Positions 1-9,184 of a stretch of DNA of 64,000 nucleotides are shown in pieces. Origin of the DNA: Pseudomonas sp. StFLB209 (GTDB taxonomy: Bacteria; Pseudomonadota; Gammaproteobacteria; Pseudomonadales; Pseudomonadaceae). Position numbers and translations under genes: made by a program. The notes under the pieces were generated by a model. The model saw only the letters and a list, made by a program, of their open reading frames with translations. It had not been told where the DNA came from and did no database searches. The DNA is taken from positions 2,120,001 through 2,184,000 of the forward strand of contig NZ_AP014637.1 in NCBI RefSeq assembly GCF_000829415.1. The letters run 5' to 3'. The stretch's first letter is position 1, and the number at the start of each line of letters is the position of its first letter.

Positions 1-157
1 TATACCGGCAGATTGATAGCTCTAAGACTAGGCCGGTTGTCGGACTGCGTCTAATCGCTAGTTCTGATGCCGTGATAGATGACGTCGATCAATGCGCCTG
101 CGCCGGATTTCTGCTCAGCGCCAGGCTGTGCACTGGCGCACAAGCCTGGCCAGCCGG
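1..157. other. Window edge, downstream of the LysR gene
   Basis: I find no convincing coding sequence here. An imperfect inverted repeat lies around 121-150 (CCAGGCT ... AGCCTGG), just beyond the stop of the leftward LysR gene, and could act as a weak terminator. It has no clear U-tract. Confidence 0.4.
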
Positions 158-1051
158 TTATTTTTCGCTCAAGTCGAGACCGGTGCTCATCAGTTGGAAA
201 CACACCTGCGCCAAGGGCGAATGCGGTGCGGTGTTACGCATGATCAGGCCCAGCCGGGCCAGGGTGCGAGCGTCTTCGATGGGGTGCAGGCGCAAGGTGT
301 CGCCCAGATCTTCCAGGCCCCCGGCCAGCGGCATGATTGCGCAGCACAGCCCGCCCTGGACGGCCTGCATCAACTGATGAACGGCGTCGGTTTGCAACAG
401 CGGCTGCGGTTGCAGGCCACGGCTCTGGAAGTTGTGATCGATGGATTGACGAAAATGCATGCTGCCGGTCAGCAGGCCCAGTGGCAGATCCATCAGGTCG
501 GCCCAGCTCAGGGGGTGTTCGCCGAACTGGAAATGGCGCTGATCATACAGCAGGCCCATATGGGTTTCGTTGAGCGGCAGGGCCTGGAAGCGGGTGGCGT
601 CCAGCCGCTCGAAATACGACACGCCCAGGTCGATCTGGTTGCTCGACAACTGCTCAAGGATCTGTTCGGAACTGAGCGACGACAGGACGAACTGCAAGTT
701 GGGGTGCAATTGGTGCATGCGTTGCAGCAAGGGCAGCGGGTCGAAGCTCGACAGCGGCACTACGCCCAGGCGCAGCGTGCCGACCAGATGCCCACGGCAG
801 GCGGCAGCTTCTGCCTGCAAGCCGTCATAGGCGGCCAGCACCGTGCGCGCCCAGGCCAGCACCCGTTCGCCCGGCGCGGTAAAGCCTTCGAAGCGCTGGC
901 CGCGCTTGACCAGTTCCAGCTCCAGTTCCTGCTCAAGATTGCGCAGGCGCATCGACAGGGTGGGCTGGGTGATATTGCAGCGGGCAGCCGCCTGTCCGAA
1001 GTGCTGGGTCTCGTCGAGGGCAATCAGGAATTTCAGTTGCTTGATGTCCAT
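158..1051 (-). CDS. LysR-family transcriptional regulator
   Basis: This is a 297-residue LysR-type DNA-binding regulator. Residues 1-60 form the winged helix-turn-helix (MDIKQLKFLIALDETQHFG, then QAAARCNITQPTLSMRLRNLE). About 90-290 form the periplasmic-binding-protein-like effector domain. I chose the ATG at 1051 because GGAG lies 5 nt upstream of it; the GTG at 1057 would overlap that ribosome binding site. The gene is divergent from the BON-LysM gene, with a shared 157-nt intergenic region. From memory the PAO1 counterpart is PA5179, also next to a LysM protein. Effector and targets are unknown. Confidence 0.9.
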   Translation of the reverse strand: MDIKQLKFLIALDETQHFGQAAARCNITQPTLSMRLRNLEQELELELVKRGQRFEGFTAPGERVLAWARTVLAAYDGLQAEAAACRGHLVGTLRLGVVPLSSFDPLPLLQRMHQLHPNLQFVLSSLSSEQILEQLSSNQIDLGVSYFERLDATRFQALPLNETHMGLLYDQRHFQFGEHPLSWADLMDLPLGLLTGSMHFRQSIDHNFQSRGLQPQPLLQTDAVHQLMQAVQGGLCCAIMPLAGGLEDLGDTLRLHPIEDARTLARLGLIMRNTAPHSPLAQVCFQLMSTGLDLSEK

Positions 1052-1208
1052 CTTCACTCCGGGCGGTGGGCAGGCAGGCGACCGATTCTACGCATCCGTA
1101 ACAGCTTTGAGACAGCCGGTTGCGTTGGTCGGCGCAACGGTTGCCGGCACCTGTGGCAACTATCGTTGTTGTGGCAGATGTCAATCAAGCCGTTAGGGAG
1201 GATGACCC

Positions 1209-1667
1209 GTGGGACTTATTGATTTCGTAAAAAGTGCAGGCGAGAAACTCGTCGACCTTATCACGCCGGGCCAGGCCGCTGCCCAGCAGCCTACTGCCGA
1301 GCAGTTGGCACAACGCCTCGATGAACTGGGTCTGGATAAGTCGAACGTTAATATCGCTGTACAAGATGGCAAGGTCGTTTTGACCGGCAATGTGGCGAAT
1401 CAGGAACAGAAAGAAAAGATCGCGCTGGCGGCGGGCAATTGCGCAGGTATCGAGCAGGTTGATGACCAGCTCACCGTCAGCGGCAGTCCCTCGCCAGGGG
1501 CTCAAGCGAACTTCGTGACGGTCGTATCGGGCGACACCCTGAGCAAGATTGCCAAGCGCGTCTATGGTGACCCGAACCAGTACCAGAAGATCTTCGAAGC
1601 CAACCAACCCATGCTCAGCCACCCGGATAAAATCTATCCGGGGCAGGTTCTGCGGATCCCCAACTGA
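1209..1667 (+). CDS. BON-LysM domain protein (YgaU/Kbp-like)
   Basis: This 152-residue protein has an N-terminal BON domain (about 25-88) and a C-terminal LysM domain (about 98-151; FVTVVSGDTLSKIAKRVYG ... IYPGQVLRIPN). The arrangement and length match E. coli YgaU/Kbp, a cytoplasmic potassium-binding protein. No signal peptide is visible, although LysM usually binds peptidoglycan. Translation starts at GTG 1209, preceded by GGGAGGA. The ATG at 1202 leads to a stop after six codons. A role in K+ homeostasis is inferred from family only. Confidence 0.9.
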   Translation: MGLIDFVKSAGEKLVDLITPGQAAAQQPTAEQLAQRLDELGLDKSNVNIAVQDGKVVLTGNVANQEQKEKIALAAGNCAGIEQVDDQLTVSGSPSPGAQANFVTVVSGDTLSKIAKRVYGDPNQYQKIFEANQPMLSHPDKIYPGQVLRIPN

Positions 1668-1777
1668 GCGGCATCAACCAGTAGAACTGTTTTGAATGTC
1701 CTGCTGCCTTCACGACCAGGGTCGTTCCCGTTGTATTTCAAGGCAGGATCGGGTCGGGACCGACCGGGCAGCGGCTC

Positions 1778-2449
1778 CTACGCCGTTGTGAGCCCTTCGA
1801 GCAGTGCCAGGTAATCACCGACGGCGGCGAACTCTTCAGTGTTTTTCGGCCCCTGCTGGCTGTCGGGTTCACTGACTGCCAGCAAGTGGGCTACGCCGTA
1901 GGCCCGGGCGCTGCGCAGTATTGGTAAGGTGTCGTCGATGAACAGGCTGCGCGCCGGGTCGAACGCTGTGTCGGCGTGCAGGGCGTCCCAGAATTGCGGG
2001 TTTTCCTTGGGAAAGCCGTAGTCGTGAGAGCTGATCAGGCGCTCGAAGTAGGGCGCCAGCTCAATGCGCTCCAGCTTCAACGACAGCGAGTCGCGGTGGG
2101 CGTTGGTGATCATGATCACCCGTTTGCCGGCGCGCTGGATAGCGGCCAGAAAGGTCTGCGCATCCGGGCGCAGCGCGATCAGGTGGGCGACCTCCAGCTT
2201 GAGTTCACGGATCGGCAGTTTCAGCTCGCGGCTCCAGAAATCCAGGCAATACCAGTTCAGGGTGCCGGCGTTATCCACAAACAGCGGCTTGATCTCAAGC
2301 CAGGCCATGGCTTCGCTGATGCCATGCAGCTCGGCGTAGCGCCGCGGCAGGTGGTGCATCCAGAAGTGCTGGTCGAAGTGCAGGTCCAGCAGCGTGCCGT
2401 CCATGTCCAGCAGGACGGTGTCGATCTCGTTCCAGGGCAAGTCAGGCAT
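1778..2449 (-). CDS. yrfG: GMP/IMP nucleotidase YrfG (HAD superfamily)
   Basis: This is a 223-residue haloacid-dehalogenase-type phosphatase. HAD motif I is DMDGT with the nucleophile and acid Asp at about 15 and 17. Motif II lies in VIMITNAHRDS and motif IV in FIDDTLPIL. YrfG enzymes dephosphorylate purine mononucleotides (GMP, IMP). The open frame reaches a GTG at 2488, but I place the start at ATG 2449: the mature family begins near this point, and AGAGAA lies just upstream. The gene is divergent from nudE across about 90 nt. Confidence 0.9.
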   Translation of the reverse strand: MPDLPWNEIDTVLLDMDGTLLDLHFDQHFWMHHLPRRYAELHGISEAMAWLEIKPLFVDNAGTLNWYCLDFWSRELKLPIRELKLEVAHLIALRPDAQTFLAAIQRAGKRVIMITNAHRDSLSLKLERIELAPYFERLISSHDYGFPKENPQFWDALHADTAFDPARSLFIDDTLPILRSARAYGVAHLLAVSEPDSQQGPKNTEEFAAVGDYLALLEGLTTA

Positions 2450-2540
2450 ACCGGTTTCTCTGTTGGCGACTGAAGGAAGATCTGGCACAGATCATGGGCA
2501 AAGCCACGTATAGTACTGCGCTCTTGCCAAGGAGTCTGTC

Positions 2541-3107
2541 ATGCGCCAGAAACCCGATGTGCTTGCCCGAGAAATCGTCGCCAGCAGCCGTCTGTTCCGT
2601 GTCGAAGCCGTGCAGTTGCGTTTTGCCAACGGTGCCGAGCGAACTTATGAGCGACTGGTAGGGCGCGGCACCGGCCATGGCGCGGTGATGATTGTCGCGA
2701 TGTACGACGCCGATCACGCGCTGCTGATCGAGGAATACTGCGGCGGCACTGAAGAGTATGAACTGTCGCTGCCCAAAGGGCTGGTCGAACCCGGCGAAGA
2801 TGTATTGGCCGCTGCCAACCGAGAGCTCAAGGAAGAAGCCGGTTTTGGTGCCCGGCAACTGGAGCATCTGACCGAACTGTCGCTGTCGCCAGGCTACATG
2901 ACCCAGAAAATTCAGGTGGTACTGGCCAGCGATCTGTATGAAGAGCGTCTGGAGGGCGATGAGCCCGAGCCGATCCGCGTCGACAAAATCAACCTGCGTG
3001 ACCTGGCCAGCCTGGCGCAAAATCCCCGGTTCAGTGAAGGCCGTGCCCTGGCCGCGCTGTACCTGGCCCGTGATCTGTTGACCCAACGTGGACTCTACCT
3101 GCCATGA
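2541..3107 (+). CDS. nudE: ADP compounds hydrolase NudE
   Basis: This is a 188-residue Nudix hydrolase that cleaves ADP-ribose, NADH and diadenosine polyphosphates. The full Nudix box GX5EX7REUXEEXGU spans about residues 80-102 (G80LVEPGE ... RELKEEAGF), so the metal-binding glutamates are present. AAGGAG lies upstream of the ATG. Its stop overlaps the start of cysQ by 4 nt, so the two are co-translated. The nudE-cysQ pairing is conserved in pseudomonads and links two enzymes that clear adenylated nucleotides. Confidence 0.94.
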   Translation: MRQKPDVLAREIVASSRLFRVEAVQLRFANGAERTYERLVGRGTGHGAVMIVAMYDADHALLIEEYCGGTEEYELSLPKGLVEPGEDVLAAANRELKEEAGFGARQLEHLTELSLSPGYMTQKIQVVLASDLYEERLEGDEPEPIRVDKINLRDLASLAQNPRFSEGRALAALYLARDLLTQRGLYLP

Positions 3108-3946
3108 GCGAATTGCCTGACAACCTCCCCCATCCCCTGTTGGCCCCGGTCGTGGAGCTGGCGCGGCGCGCCGGTGAGGCGATCCTGCCACACTGGCGCA
3201 GCGGCGTAGAGGTCACCGCCAAGGCTGATGATTCGCCGGTCACGGTGGCCGATCTGGCGGCGCACAAGGTGCTGGTCGAAGGTTTGCAGGCTCTGGACCC
3301 GAGCATTCATGTGTTGTCCGAAGAAGATGCCGATATTCCCCAGGCTGAACGTGCCAACTGGCAGCGCTGGTGGCTGGTCGATCCGCTGGACGGCACCAAG
3401 GAGTTCATTGCCGGCAGTGAAGAGTTCACCGTCAACGTCGCCTTGATCGAACGCGGCCGGGTGGTGTTCGGGGTGGTGTCGATGCCGACCAACGGTCGTT
3501 GCTGGTTCGGCGGTGCGGGTCTTGGCGCGTGGCGCAGCGAAGTGGCCGGGCCGTGTGAGGCCATTGGGGTCCGTGACAGCGCTGGCGCCGGCCAGCCGTT
3601 CACCGTGGTCGCCAGCCGCCGCCACACCAGTGCGCAGCAGGAGCAACTGCTCAATGGTCTGGCCGAAGGGCTGGGTGAGCTGCAACTGACCAATATCGGC
3701 AGCTCGCTGAAATTCTGCCTGCTGGCCGAAGGCAGCGCTGACTGCTACCCGCGTCTGGCCCCGACCTCGCAATGGGACACCGCTGCGGCACAAGGCGTGC
3801 TGGAAGGTGCCGGCGGCGTGGTGCTGCAGCTTGATGGCGAGCCGTTCAGCTACCCGCCACGCGAGTCGCTGCTCAACCCGTTCTTCGTCGCCCTGCCAGC
3901 CAACGCCCCATGGCGCGCCCGCCTGCTGGAGCTGGCCCGCAGCTAA
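3104..3946 (+). CDS. cysQ: 3'(2'),5'-bisphosphate nucleotidase CysQ
   Basis: This 280-residue inositol-monophosphatase-fold enzyme hydrolyses 3'-phosphoadenosine-5'-phosphate, the by-product of PAPS-dependent sulfate assimilation. Metal-binding motifs are visible: LSEEDAD (Glu73/74), DPLDGTKEF (Asp93, Asp96) and WDTAAAQG in the C-terminal third. The start overlaps nudE by 4 nt. A REP-like inverted repeat follows the stop. It fits functionally with the sulfate transporter genes near 37-41 kb, although they are not linked. Confidence 0.94.
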   Translation: MSELPDNLPHPLLAPVVELARRAGEAILPHWRSGVEVTAKADDSPVTVADLAAHKVLVEGLQALDPSIHVLSEEDADIPQAERANWQRWWLVDPLDGTKEFIAGSEEFTVNVALIERGRVVFGVVSMPTNGRCWFGGAGLGAWRSEVAGPCEAIGVRDSAGAGQPFTVVASRRHTSAQQEQLLNGLAEGLGELQLTNIGSSLKFCLLAEGSADCYPRLAPTSQWDTAAAQGVLEGAGGVVLQLDGEPFSYPPRESLLNPFFVALPANAPWRARLLELARS

Positions 3947-3956
3947 AGCCACGCCC

Positions 3957-4020
3957 GTAGGACCGGCTTCAGCCGGGAAGCCTTCGCGGCTAAAACGGAT
4001 CGCCGCCCGGCTGCTCCTAC
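3957..4020. repeat. REP-type inverted element
   Basis: GTAGGA begins one end and CTCCTAC, its inverse, ends the other. Internal CGGC/GCCG arms are present (GGCTTCAGCC and CGCCCGGCTG). This is the typical Pseudomonas paired REP pattern in a convergent intergenic space (cysQ/thioesterase). It may stabilise the 3' ends of both transcripts. Confidence 0.7.
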
Positions 4021-4047
4021 AAGGCTCCGTGCTTGCTGAGCGGCCGT

Positions 4048-4506
4048 TCAGCGATGCACCACAAATTGCCCGATAAAACGCACCGCCTGTGCATCGCTCC
4101 CCTGTTCGCTGATGTACGTATGCAGCTCTAGCCGGGCGCGGCCGCGGCGTTGGTAGGTCGTCAGAAACCGCGCCCAGGCAGCCTGTTCGGGGGCGGTGCA
4201 GCAGGCCACGGCGTCGCTGCGCACCGGTAGCGGATAACTGATCTGGCCGTCCTGAATCACGATATGCCCATCCTCGATACCGGCTTCGCGCAGGCGCAGG
4301 TGCAGCCAGCCCCAGCCGGCCAGCACCGCGCCGCAATACAGGCTGCCGCCAAACAGCGTGCTCTTGTGGTTGACGTTGGGAGCCAGCGGCAAATGCAGGC
4401 GCAGACGATGCGCCTGCCAGTCGATGACCTTGACGCCCATGTCGCGGGTCAGCGGGATGTCGTGGTGCAGAAGCTGTTCCAGGGCCAGGGCCGCTGCCGG
4501 GTTCAT
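4048..4506 (-). CDS. YiiD C-terminal-type hotdog thioesterase
   Basis: This 152-residue protein of the hotdog fold resembles the thioesterase half of E. coli YiiD/FabY-like proteins. The stretch NHKSTLFGGSLYCGAVLAGW is the family signature: Asn and His, then FGGS at the start of the central helix. No signal peptide is seen. Its ATG overlaps the dctD stop by 4 nt, so it is translationally coupled to a two-component system, an odd partner for a thioesterase. Substrate unknown; acyl-CoA or acyl-ACP is inferred from the fold. Confidence 0.82.
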   Translation of the reverse strand: MNPAAALALEQLLHHDIPLTRDMGVKVIDWQAHRLRLHLPLAPNVNHKSTLFGGSLYCGAVLAGWGWLHLRLREAGIEDGHIVIQDGQISYPLPVRSDAVACCTAPEQAAWARFLTTYQRRGRARLELHTYISEQGSDAQAVRFIGQFVVHR

Positions 4507-5888
4507 TCGTGGTCATCCTGTGAGGTCTGGCTGTCGCCAAAGGTCAGGCCATGCTTGCGCAGTTTGTCATGCAGGGTCTTGCGCGGCAGGCCCAGCGCTT
4601 CGGCCAGGCTGCGCACCGAGCTGTGCGGGCGGGTCAGTTCGGCAGCGATCAGGGTGCGCTCGAAATGCTCGACCTGCTCGCTCAGGCCACCGCTGTTGAC
4701 CGGCTCCTGCTGGCGGGTCATGCCTTCAAGTTCCAGCTCCAGGCCCAACGCAAAGCGCTCGGCAGCATTTTGCAGCTCGCGCACATTGCCCGGCCAGTTG
4801 TGGCGCAGCAGCAAGGCGCGTTGCCCCGGCCCCAGTTCGCGCTTGGCAATGCCATGACGCTGGCTGGCGCCGTCGGCGAAGTGTTCGAACAGCATCAGCA
4901 CGTCTTCACCGCGCTCACGCAGCGGTGGAATGCGCAATGAGGCCACGTTGAGCCGGTAATACAGGTCAGCGCGAAACCGCCCCTGATCGGCGGACTGGCG
5001 CAGGTCTTCTTTGGTCGCAGCGATGACCCGGATATCCAGCGGGATCAACTGGTTGCTGCCCATGCGCTCGACGGCGCGTTCTTGTAGCAGGCGCAGCAGC
5101 TTGACTTGCACGTCCATGCTCATGCTTTCGATTTCATCGAGAAACACCGTGCCGCCATTGGCGAACTCGAACTTGCCGATGCGGCGCTTCTGCGCCCCGG
5201 TAAAGGCACCGGCTTCATGGCCGAACAGTTCGCTTTCGACCACCGACTCGGCCAGCGCCCCGGCGTTGATCGCCACGAAAGGCCCGCTGCGTCGGCTCGA
5301 CAAATCATGCAGGGCGCGCGCCACGACCTCCTTGCCCGCACCGGTCTCGCCAAGAATCAAGACGTCGGCACGGGTCGCGGCGAGGGCGCCGATCTGCTCG
5401 CGCAGGCGCAACATCGAGGCCGACTGGCCGACCAGACGGGTGCTCAGTTGCTGGCGGTCGCTCAAGGCCACGCGCAGGCTGCGGTTGTCCAGCACCAGTT
5501 GGCGCAGGGCCAGGGCGCGGCGCACGCTGTCGAGCATGGCATCGCTGGGGAAGGGCTTTTCGAGAAAGTCATAGGCCCCGGCGCGCATGGCCTTGACCGC
5601 CAGCGGCACGTCGCCGTGACCGGTGATCAACAGCACCGGCAATTCGGGGTCCTGTTCATGCAACTGGGCCAGCAGTTCCATGCCGTCCATGCCACTCATG
5701 CGGATATCACTGATGACTACGCCGGGCCAGTCACGGCTGATGCGGCTGGCCAGGCCGGTGGCCTCGGACAGGCTCAGCACCTTCAGGCCGGCCAGGTCCA
5801 GGGTCTGCTTCAGGGCCTGGCGCAGAAACGAGTCGTCGTCGATCAGCACCACTTGTACCTGGCTGTCGATGGCGGTGTCCGGACTCAT
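4503..5888 (-). CDS. dctD: C4-dicarboxylate response regulator DctD (sigma-54 activator)
   Basis: This 461-residue NtrC-type regulator has a receiver domain at about 10-125 (Asp17/18, phospho-acceptor Asp61 in VVISDIRMSGMDG, Lys111). A sigma-54 AAA+ domain covers about 150-385, with Walker A GETGAGKE near 180-187 and GAFTGA near 227-232. A Fis-type helix-turn-helix is at the C terminus (SLAEALGLPRKTLHDKLRKHGL). Its start overlaps dctB by 4 nt. Assignment to DctD rather than AauR or MifR rests on gene order: rml, dctB, dctD, then cysQ/nudE, as I recall from PAO1. The C4-dicarboxylate transporter genes themselves are absent here. Confidence 0.85.
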   Translation of the reverse strand: MSPDTAIDSQVQVVLIDDDSFLRQALKQTLDLAGLKVLSLSEATGLASRISRDWPGVVISDIRMSGMDGMELLAQLHEQDPELPVLLITGHGDVPLAVKAMRAGAYDFLEKPFPSDAMLDSVRRALALRQLVLDNRSLRVALSDRQQLSTRLVGQSASMLRLREQIGALAATRADVLILGETGAGKEVVARALHDLSSRRSGPFVAINAGALAESVVESELFGHEAGAFTGAQKRRIGKFEFANGGTVFLDEIESMSMDVQVKLLRLLQERAVERMGSNQLIPLDIRVIAATKEDLRQSADQGRFRADLYYRLNVASLRIPPLRERGEDVLMLFEHFADGASQRHGIAKRELGPGQRALLLRHNWPGNVRELQNAAERFALGLELELEGMTRQQEPVNSGGLSEQVEHFERTLIAAELTRPHSSVRSLAEALGLPRKTLHDKLRKHGLTFGDSQTSQDDHE

Positions 5889-7699
5889 GCAGAAAGATCC
5901 TCGGGGGGTTGAAGGTTGGCGCCGGAGACGCCGCAGCGCAGGCGCAGGGTAATCAGCGCGCCGCCAGTGGTGTGGTTGGCCATCAGCAGTTCACCGCCCA
6001 GGGCACGCATCAGGGTATCGCAGATCGCCAGGCCCAGGCCCAGCCCCTGGGTGCTGGTCTTGGTGGTGAAGAACGGCTCACGGGCACGGGCCAGTGCTTC
6101 CTGGGAAAAACCGGGGCCATTGTCGCGAATGTACAGGTTGACGCCCTCGGCGGTGGACTCGGCACTGATCCACAGCTTGCGCGGCGGGCCTTTCTCGGTC
6201 AGGGCGTCCAGCGCATTGGCCAGCAGGTTACCGAGCACCTGGCGCAACCGGGTTTCACCGGCCTGGACCCACAGCGTGGCGGCCGGCAGGTCACGAATCA
6301 GTTCCACGTCCATGGCCCGCCTGCGCTTGGCCAGCAGGGCCAGGGCATCTTCCAGCGCCGGTTGCAGGGCAACGCTTTCCGGGGCGTGGGCATCGCGCCG
6401 GGCGAACGCGCGCAGGTGGGCGATGATCGAGGCCATGCGCCCGGTCAGCTCGCCGATCAGCTTGAGGTTGCTGCGCGCGTCATCGGTGCGCTGATGGTCA
6501 AGGAGGATTTCGGCGTTGTCGGCATAGGTGCGGATTGCCGCCAGCGGCTGATTGAGCTCATGGCTGATACTCGCTGACATGGTGCCCAACGCTGACAGTT
6601 TGCCGGCCTGGACCAGTTCGTCCTGGGCGCGAACCAGTTCCTGCTGGGCCTGTTCGCGCTCCAGCACTTCCTGACGCAAGCGGCTGTTGAGGCCTTCCAG
6701 ATCACTGGTACGCTCCATTACCCGCTGTTCCAGCTCACGGCGCGCCTTGCTCTCGAAGGCCAGGCGATCCAGGTAGTGGCGGCGGCGCTGCATCATCAGG
6801 CTGAGCAGCAGCATCAGCACCAGCAGCGTCGCGCCGCCCACCGCGACAAAGGTCCGCACCGGACGGTCGATCAGCACCTTTGGGGCCAGTACATTGGCGG
6901 TCCAGCCGGTTTCTTCGATCTCTTGAGTCTGGGTCAGCCAAGCCCGTTCATCGAGCTTGAGTGGGCGTGGTTCGCGGGTCGGGTAGGGCTGGATGGCGCC
7001 GATCGCGGTTTTTTCCTGCTCGCTCAGCGGCCGGGTGGCATGGAAGCGCCACTCGGGGTTGGAGGTCAGAATCACCACGCCGTTCTGGTCAGTGAGCAGC
7101 AGTTGCACCGGGGTTTTGCCCCACAGCGACTCGGTGTAGTCGAGGTCTACCTTGATCACCAGGACGCCCACCACTTCGCTGCCTTCACGCACTGGCGCGG
7201 CAAAGAAGTAACCGCGCTTGGCCGACGTGGTGCCCAGCCCGAAAAACCGCCCCAGCTTGCCCGCCAGGGCTTCATTGAAATACGGCCGGAACGAGAAGTT
7301 GCGCCCGACGAAGCTGTCGCGCTGGTCGAAGTTCGACGAAGCGAGGGTACGGCCGTCCTTGTTCATCAGATAGATGACGTCAGCACCGGTCTGCTGGGTG
7401 ACCTCGCGCAGCGCATGGTTGGCACCGTCGATGGCGTTGAGGTCGGCCGGGGTGCTCAGGGCCGCGCGCAACGCTGGTAGATCGCCGAGGATTGGCGGCA
7501 GGGATTCGTAGCGGTGCAGGGTGGCAAGCAGGTTGGCCACATATAGGGCCAGGGTCTGACGGTTCTGGCTGGTCAGCTCATTGTGGTAGTAGCGCTCGGC
7601 CAGATGCTCCAGCGGCCAGAGCAGCGGCGCCAGGCATATCGCCACAAGAGCGAGGCTGCGCCAGCGGGGGCGACGTGCGGGAGCGGGAGTGTGGGTCAT
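5885..7699 (-). CDS. dctB: C4-dicarboxylate sensor histidine kinase DctB
   Basis: This is a 604-residue membrane sensor kinase. TM1 is about 14-32 and a periplasmic double-CACHE domain about 35-280. TM2 is about 283-303, followed by a charged coiled coil to about 365. The phospho-accepting H-box is SASISHELNQPLA (His380). N-box NLLANALDAL, G1 DNGPGF, F-box PFFTTK and G2 GLGLGLA are all intact. It phosphorylates DctD in response to succinate, fumarate or malate (family knowledge). It starts 64 nt after rmlD on the same strand, so partial read-through from rml is possible. Confidence 0.87.
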   Translation of the reverse strand: MTHTPAPARRPRWRSLALVAICLAPLLWPLEHLAERYYHNELTSQNRQTLALYVANLLATLHRYESLPPILGDLPALRAALSTPADLNAIDGANHALREVTQQTGADVIYLMNKDGRTLASSNFDQRDSFVGRNFSFRPYFNEALAGKLGRFFGLGTTSAKRGYFFAAPVREGSEVVGVLVIKVDLDYTESLWGKTPVQLLLTDQNGVVILTSNPEWRFHATRPLSEQEKTAIGAIQPYPTREPRPLKLDERAWLTQTQEIEETGWTANVLAPKVLIDRPVRTFVAVGGATLLVLMLLLSLMMQRRRHYLDRLAFESKARRELEQRVMERTSDLEGLNSRLRQEVLEREQAQQELVRAQDELVQAGKLSALGTMSASISHELNQPLAAIRTYADNAEILLDHQRTDDARSNLKLIGELTGRMASIIAHLRAFARRDAHAPESVALQPALEDALALLAKRRRAMDVELIRDLPAATLWVQAGETRLRQVLGNLLANALDALTEKGPPRKLWISAESTAEGVNLYIRDNGPGFSQEALARAREPFFTTKTSTQGLGLGLAICDTLMRALGGELLMANHTTGGALITLRLRCGVSGANLQPPEDLSA

Positions 7700-7763
7700 C
7701 GTCTACTGGCGTCTTCTAAGGCTGGTTTTGCACCCTGCGCATGGCCGGGTGCATCAGCCCGTA

Positions 7764-8639
7764 TTATGCCTGCCGTGGCTGACTCAGGCACTCCAGTAAT
7801 GCCTGCTGCCAGTCCGGCTGGCTGACGCCCCATTCACGCTGCAGCTTGCTGCAGTCGAGCCTTGAGTTCAGTGGCCGGGTGGCGGGGGTCGGGTAAGCGC
7901 TGGTGGGGATCGGCTCCAGGCGGGCGCAGGGCTTGCCCTGAGCGGCCAGTTGCGCGCCAATCGCCTGGGCAAAGCCGAACCATGAGGTTTCGCCACTGGC
8001 GGTCAGATGGTACACACCCCATGCGCCGGGCTGACCGTCGCGCCAGCGTTTGATCAGTTGCCGGGTGCTGTGGGCGATGGTCCCGGCCCAGGTGGGCGCG
8101 CCTACCTGGTCGGCCACCACCCGCAGTTCTTCACGTTCTTGCAGCAGCTTCTGCATGGTCAGCAGGAAGTTGCGACCGTACTGCGAATACACCCAACTGG
8201 TGCGCAAAATCAGATGCTGGCCGCCAACCGCCAGGATCGCCTGCTCGCCAGCCAGTTTACTGGCACCGTAAACACTGAGCGGATTGGGCGCATCCTGCTC
8301 GGTGTACGGCGCGGTGTGGCTGCCGTCGAATACATAGTCGGTGGAATAGTGGATCAGCGGCACGCCCAGTTGCGTGGCCGCTTCGGCGAGCAGGCCGGGG
8401 GCGGTGGCGTTGATGGTGTGGGCCAGATCGGTTTCGCTTTCAGCCTGATCGACGGCGGTATGCGCTGCGGCATTGATGATCAGGTCGGGCTGCCGGGCGA
8501 GTACCTTGGCCACAAGATCATCCGGCTGGCTCAGGTCCAGCGCGTCGCGGCCCAGCACTTGCAGTGTGCCGACATCGGCCAGACTGGTCTGCAAGTGCCG
8601 GGAAACCTGACCATGCTGGCCAATGATGAGAATTTTCAT
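7764..8639 (-). CDS. rmlD: dTDP-4-dehydrorhamnose reductase RmlD
   Basis: This 291-residue short-chain dehydrogenase makes dTDP-L-rhamnose in the last pathway step. The N-terminal GQHGQVS is the nucleotide-binding glycine motif. STDYVFDG and YGASKLAGE carry the catalytic Tyr-x-x-x-Lys. The open frame extends to 8747, but the start is ATG 8639, which overlaps the rmlC stop by 4 nt and begins MKILIIG as the family does. It is the last gene of the rmlB-A-C-D operon. The rhamnose serves lipopolysaccharide core/O-antigen or rhamnolipid. Confidence 0.94.
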   Translation of the reverse strand: MKILIIGQHGQVSRHLQTSLADVGTLQVLGRDALDLSQPDDLVAKVLARQPDLIINAAAHTAVDQAESETDLAHTINATAPGLLAEAATQLGVPLIHYSTDYVFDGSHTAPYTEQDAPNPLSVYGASKLAGEQAILAVGGQHLILRTSWVYSQYGRNFLLTMQKLLQEREELRVVADQVGAPTWAGTIAHSTRQLIKRWRDGQPGAWGVYHLTASGETSWFGFAQAIGAQLAAQGKPCARLEPIPTSAYPTPATRPLNSRLDCSKLQREWGVSQPDWQQALLECLSQPRQA

Positions 8640-9184
8640 ACGAACAGTTCTGCCTCGCTCAGGCGCTTGCCCTGCTGATCCTTGGCAGAAAGCAGCGGGC
8701 TGAGACCCTCCAGTTGCCAGTCGATGGCCAGCTCCGGATCGTCCCAACGAATGCAGCGCTCGGCCGCCGGGGTATAAAAATCAGTGGTTTTATACAGAAA
8801 CTCGGCCGACTCGCTCAGCACCACGAAGCCGTGGGCAAAGCCTTCAGGGATCCACAACTGGCGAAAATTGCTGGCCGACAGGCGTACTGCAACCCACTGG
8901 CCAAAGGTCGGTGAACTGCGGCGGATATCCACCGCCACATCGAGCACCTCGCCTGCGGTGACGCGCACCAGTTTGCCCTGGGCGTGCTCGATCTGATAAT
9001 GCAGACCGCGCAGCACGCCCTTTTGCGAGCGTGAATGATTGTCCTGAACGAACTGCGGATTCAGGCCAGTGGCTTCGCTAAAGGCTCTGGCATTGAAACT
9101 CTCGTAGAAGAAGCCCCGATCATCGCCGAACACCTTGGGTTCGAGAATGAACACTTCGGGCAACTGGGTGGCAATCACATTCAC
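8636..9184 (-). CDS. rmlC: dTDP-4-dehydrorhamnose 3,5-epimerase RmlC
   Basis: This is a 182-residue cupin epimerase acting on dTDP-4-keto-6-deoxyglucose. The family block LRGLHYQ carries the catalytic His, and the [15 protein letters not shown] block follows. Length matches the family (about 180). Its start overlaps rmlA and its stop overlaps rmlD, both by 4 nt, so translation is coupled through the operon. Confidence 0.95.
   Translation of the reverse strand: MNVIATQLPEVFILEPKVFGDDRGFFYESFNARAFSEATGLNPQFVQDNHSRSQKGVLRGLHYQIEHAQGKLVRVTAGEVLDVAVDIRRSSPTFGQWVAVRLSASNFRQLWIPEGFAHGFVVLSESAEFLYKTTDFYTPAAERCIRWDDPELAIDWQLEGLSPLLSAKDQQGKRLSEAELFV

Noticed and set aside
92..1222. Long plus-strand frame over the LysR gene
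   Set aside because: It is antisense to a well-recognised LysR protein, has Gln/Ala/Arg-rich shadow composition and resembles no family.
3095..4540. Long minus-strand frame over cysQ
   Set aside because: It is antisense to the intact CysQ and thioesterase frames and has low-complexity arginine-rich composition.
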